A DNA stretch of 64,000 nucleotides, from positions 62,001 through 126,000 of the forward strand of contig NZ_JAJAFU010000001.1 of the NCBI RefSeq assembly GCF_020480685.1, read 5' to 3'. Within the stretch, counting starts at the first letter, position 1; every line of letters begins with the position of its first letter. Under the pieces are notes generated by a model. That model did no database searches and was not told where the DNA came from. It worked only from the letters and a program-made list of their open reading frames with translations. Both the position numbers and the translations under genes were made by a program. The DNA is from Deferrivibrio essentukiensis (GTDB lineage: Bacteria > Chrysiogenota > Deferribacteres > Deferribacterales > Deferrivibrionaceae). Positions 63,373 through 64,000 of this stretch are shown piece by piece.

Positions 63373-64000
63373 GATATTTTTAAGTACTTTACTATTTTTT
63401 GTTCTAAGTATGAATGCTTTTTCTCAAACAGATGGCGATGCTGTTGAGTTTGTGGGTATAGTTAAAAAACAGGTTGCTAATATTTATGAAAATCCGGACG
63501 AAAAGGCAAAAATATTAAGAAGATTTTACAGAGGGACTAAGCTCATAGTATTTGAAGTTGATGAGGAAGAATGGCTTAAAGTTAAAATAAATAATACGAA
63601 AACGGGATATATTAAAAGGGATGATGTAGATTTTAAAAATACATTAAAAAAAGAAGCTATTAAAAATTCTTATAAATATAATAAAGTAAGTCTAGAGTTA
63701 AAATCCGTAATTGAGAGGTTTAATATAAATTTTAGTGAATCAATGTACTTTCAGCAGGAAGGGATTGTGCCTCAATTTGAGTATATGGATCTGCTTTTTA
63801 AAGATGGTTTTCTTAAGGCTGAAATTGTTTATACTACGAAAACTAAATTTGAAAATGAAAGAACTGCAGGAAAGGAAAATCCGTTTGCGGAAGAGCTTAA
63901 GGATTTTATAGAGCTGTTGTTTTTTAAAATGATGATTTATGAAGCTGAATTTTACAGAATAAACTTGTATAAGTATAATAATAATGGCAAATTGGAAGAA
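63365..64000 (+). CDS. Exported SH3-like domain protein, partial
   Basis: An ATG inside the end of ychF (8-base overlap) opens a frame that runs past the window edge, 212 codons visible. It begins with a signal peptide (MFRIFLSTLLFFVLSMNAFS) and then a bacterial SH3-like segment (residues about 28-85: VGIVKKQVANIYENPDEKAK, FEVDEEEWLKVKINN, TGYIKRDDVDF), followed by a charged helical region. It is likely a cell-wall or envelope protein. The C-terminus and full function are unknown. Confidence 0.75.
   Translation, partial: MFRIFLSTLLFFVLSMNAFSQTDGDAVEFVGIVKKQVANIYENPDEKAKILRRFYRGTKLIVFEVDEEEWLKVKINNTKTGYIKRDDVDFKNTLKKEAIKNSYKYNKVSLELKSVIERFNINFSESMYFQQEGIVPQFEYMDLLFKDGFLKAEIVYTTKTKFENERTAGKENPFAEELKDFIELLFFKMMIYEAEFYRINLYKYNNNGKLEE

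Overview
The window is about 35% GC by eye, gene-dense and almost wholly chromosomal core. I infer an anaerobic or microaerobic Gram-negative bacterium, most likely Deferribacterota-like (Deferribacter, Calditerrivibrio or Flexistipes type). The inference rests on codon and base bias, a lolA gene and a LolB-like lipoprotein (an outer membrane is present), selA/selB, multi-cluster ferredoxins, a Cache-domain chemoreceptor, a K+-dependent type membrane pyrophosphatase, and the orders rph-rdgB-aroK-aroB and (lolB)-ispE-prs-pth. The exact genus cannot be settled from sequence alone. I see no rRNA, tRNA, CRISPR array, prophage or insertion sequence. No gene-free stretch exceeds 300 bases.

Layout. 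1-1256 (-): truncated peptide/solute-binding protein. 1415-5293 (+): thiolase with an OB-fold tail, an SRPBCC-epimerase fusion and a membrane protein. 5307-7624 (-): glnS, a 57-residue Cys-rich protein and ispF. 7765-9297 (-): solitary AAA-ATPase/PD-(D/E)XK gene. 9466-11833 (-): Tat-exported DUF362 protein plus a membrane polyferredoxin. 12098-13611 (+): TPR protein and folE2. 13601-15964 (-): IclR regulator and MscS channel with a cyclic-nucleotide-binding domain. 15993-17063 (+): second DUF362 protein, with ferredoxin domain. 17154-20002 (-): sulfur operon rrf2-metY-cysK plus a 54-residue Cys protein. 20076-22328: response regulator, lolA and MgtC/DUF4010 protein. 22288-25454 (-): selA-selB. 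25549-29784 (+): argD-argF-argG-glyQ. 29987-31984 (+): chemoreceptor.

32031-39931 (+) is a complete trpEGDCFBA operon followed by pabB-pabC. It is headed by a leader peptide with three consecutive Trp codons and two tandem terminator hairpins that share sequence, the most striking regulatory element here. 40034-42086 holds a Zn-ribbon-like hypothetical and rpsB-tsf behind a structured leader. 42158-43347 (-) holds two exported or membrane hypotheticals. 43637-46716 (+) is an unusual transporter/racemase/threonine-synthase-like set preceded by phased TGTTAA repeats. 46812-55651 is a long housekeeping run (GerMN-like, rph, rdgB, aroK, aroB, TPR, roadblock, aroQ, pepQ, efp, accB, accC). 55648-62223 is TPR lipoprotein, lolB-like, ispE, prs, pth and hppA. 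62281-64000 is ychF and a truncated SH3-like exported protein.

How the genes work together: aroK/aroB/aroQ feed chorismate to trpEG and pabB, with TrpG the only glutaminase subunit in view for both branches. metY/cysK assimilate sulfide under an Rrf2 regulator. argDFG complete arginine synthesis. No obviously novel multi-gene defence or mobile system is present. The best leads are regulatory (trp leader, TGTTAA repeats, rpsB leader, possible leaderless genes) and small proteins too short for routine annotation.
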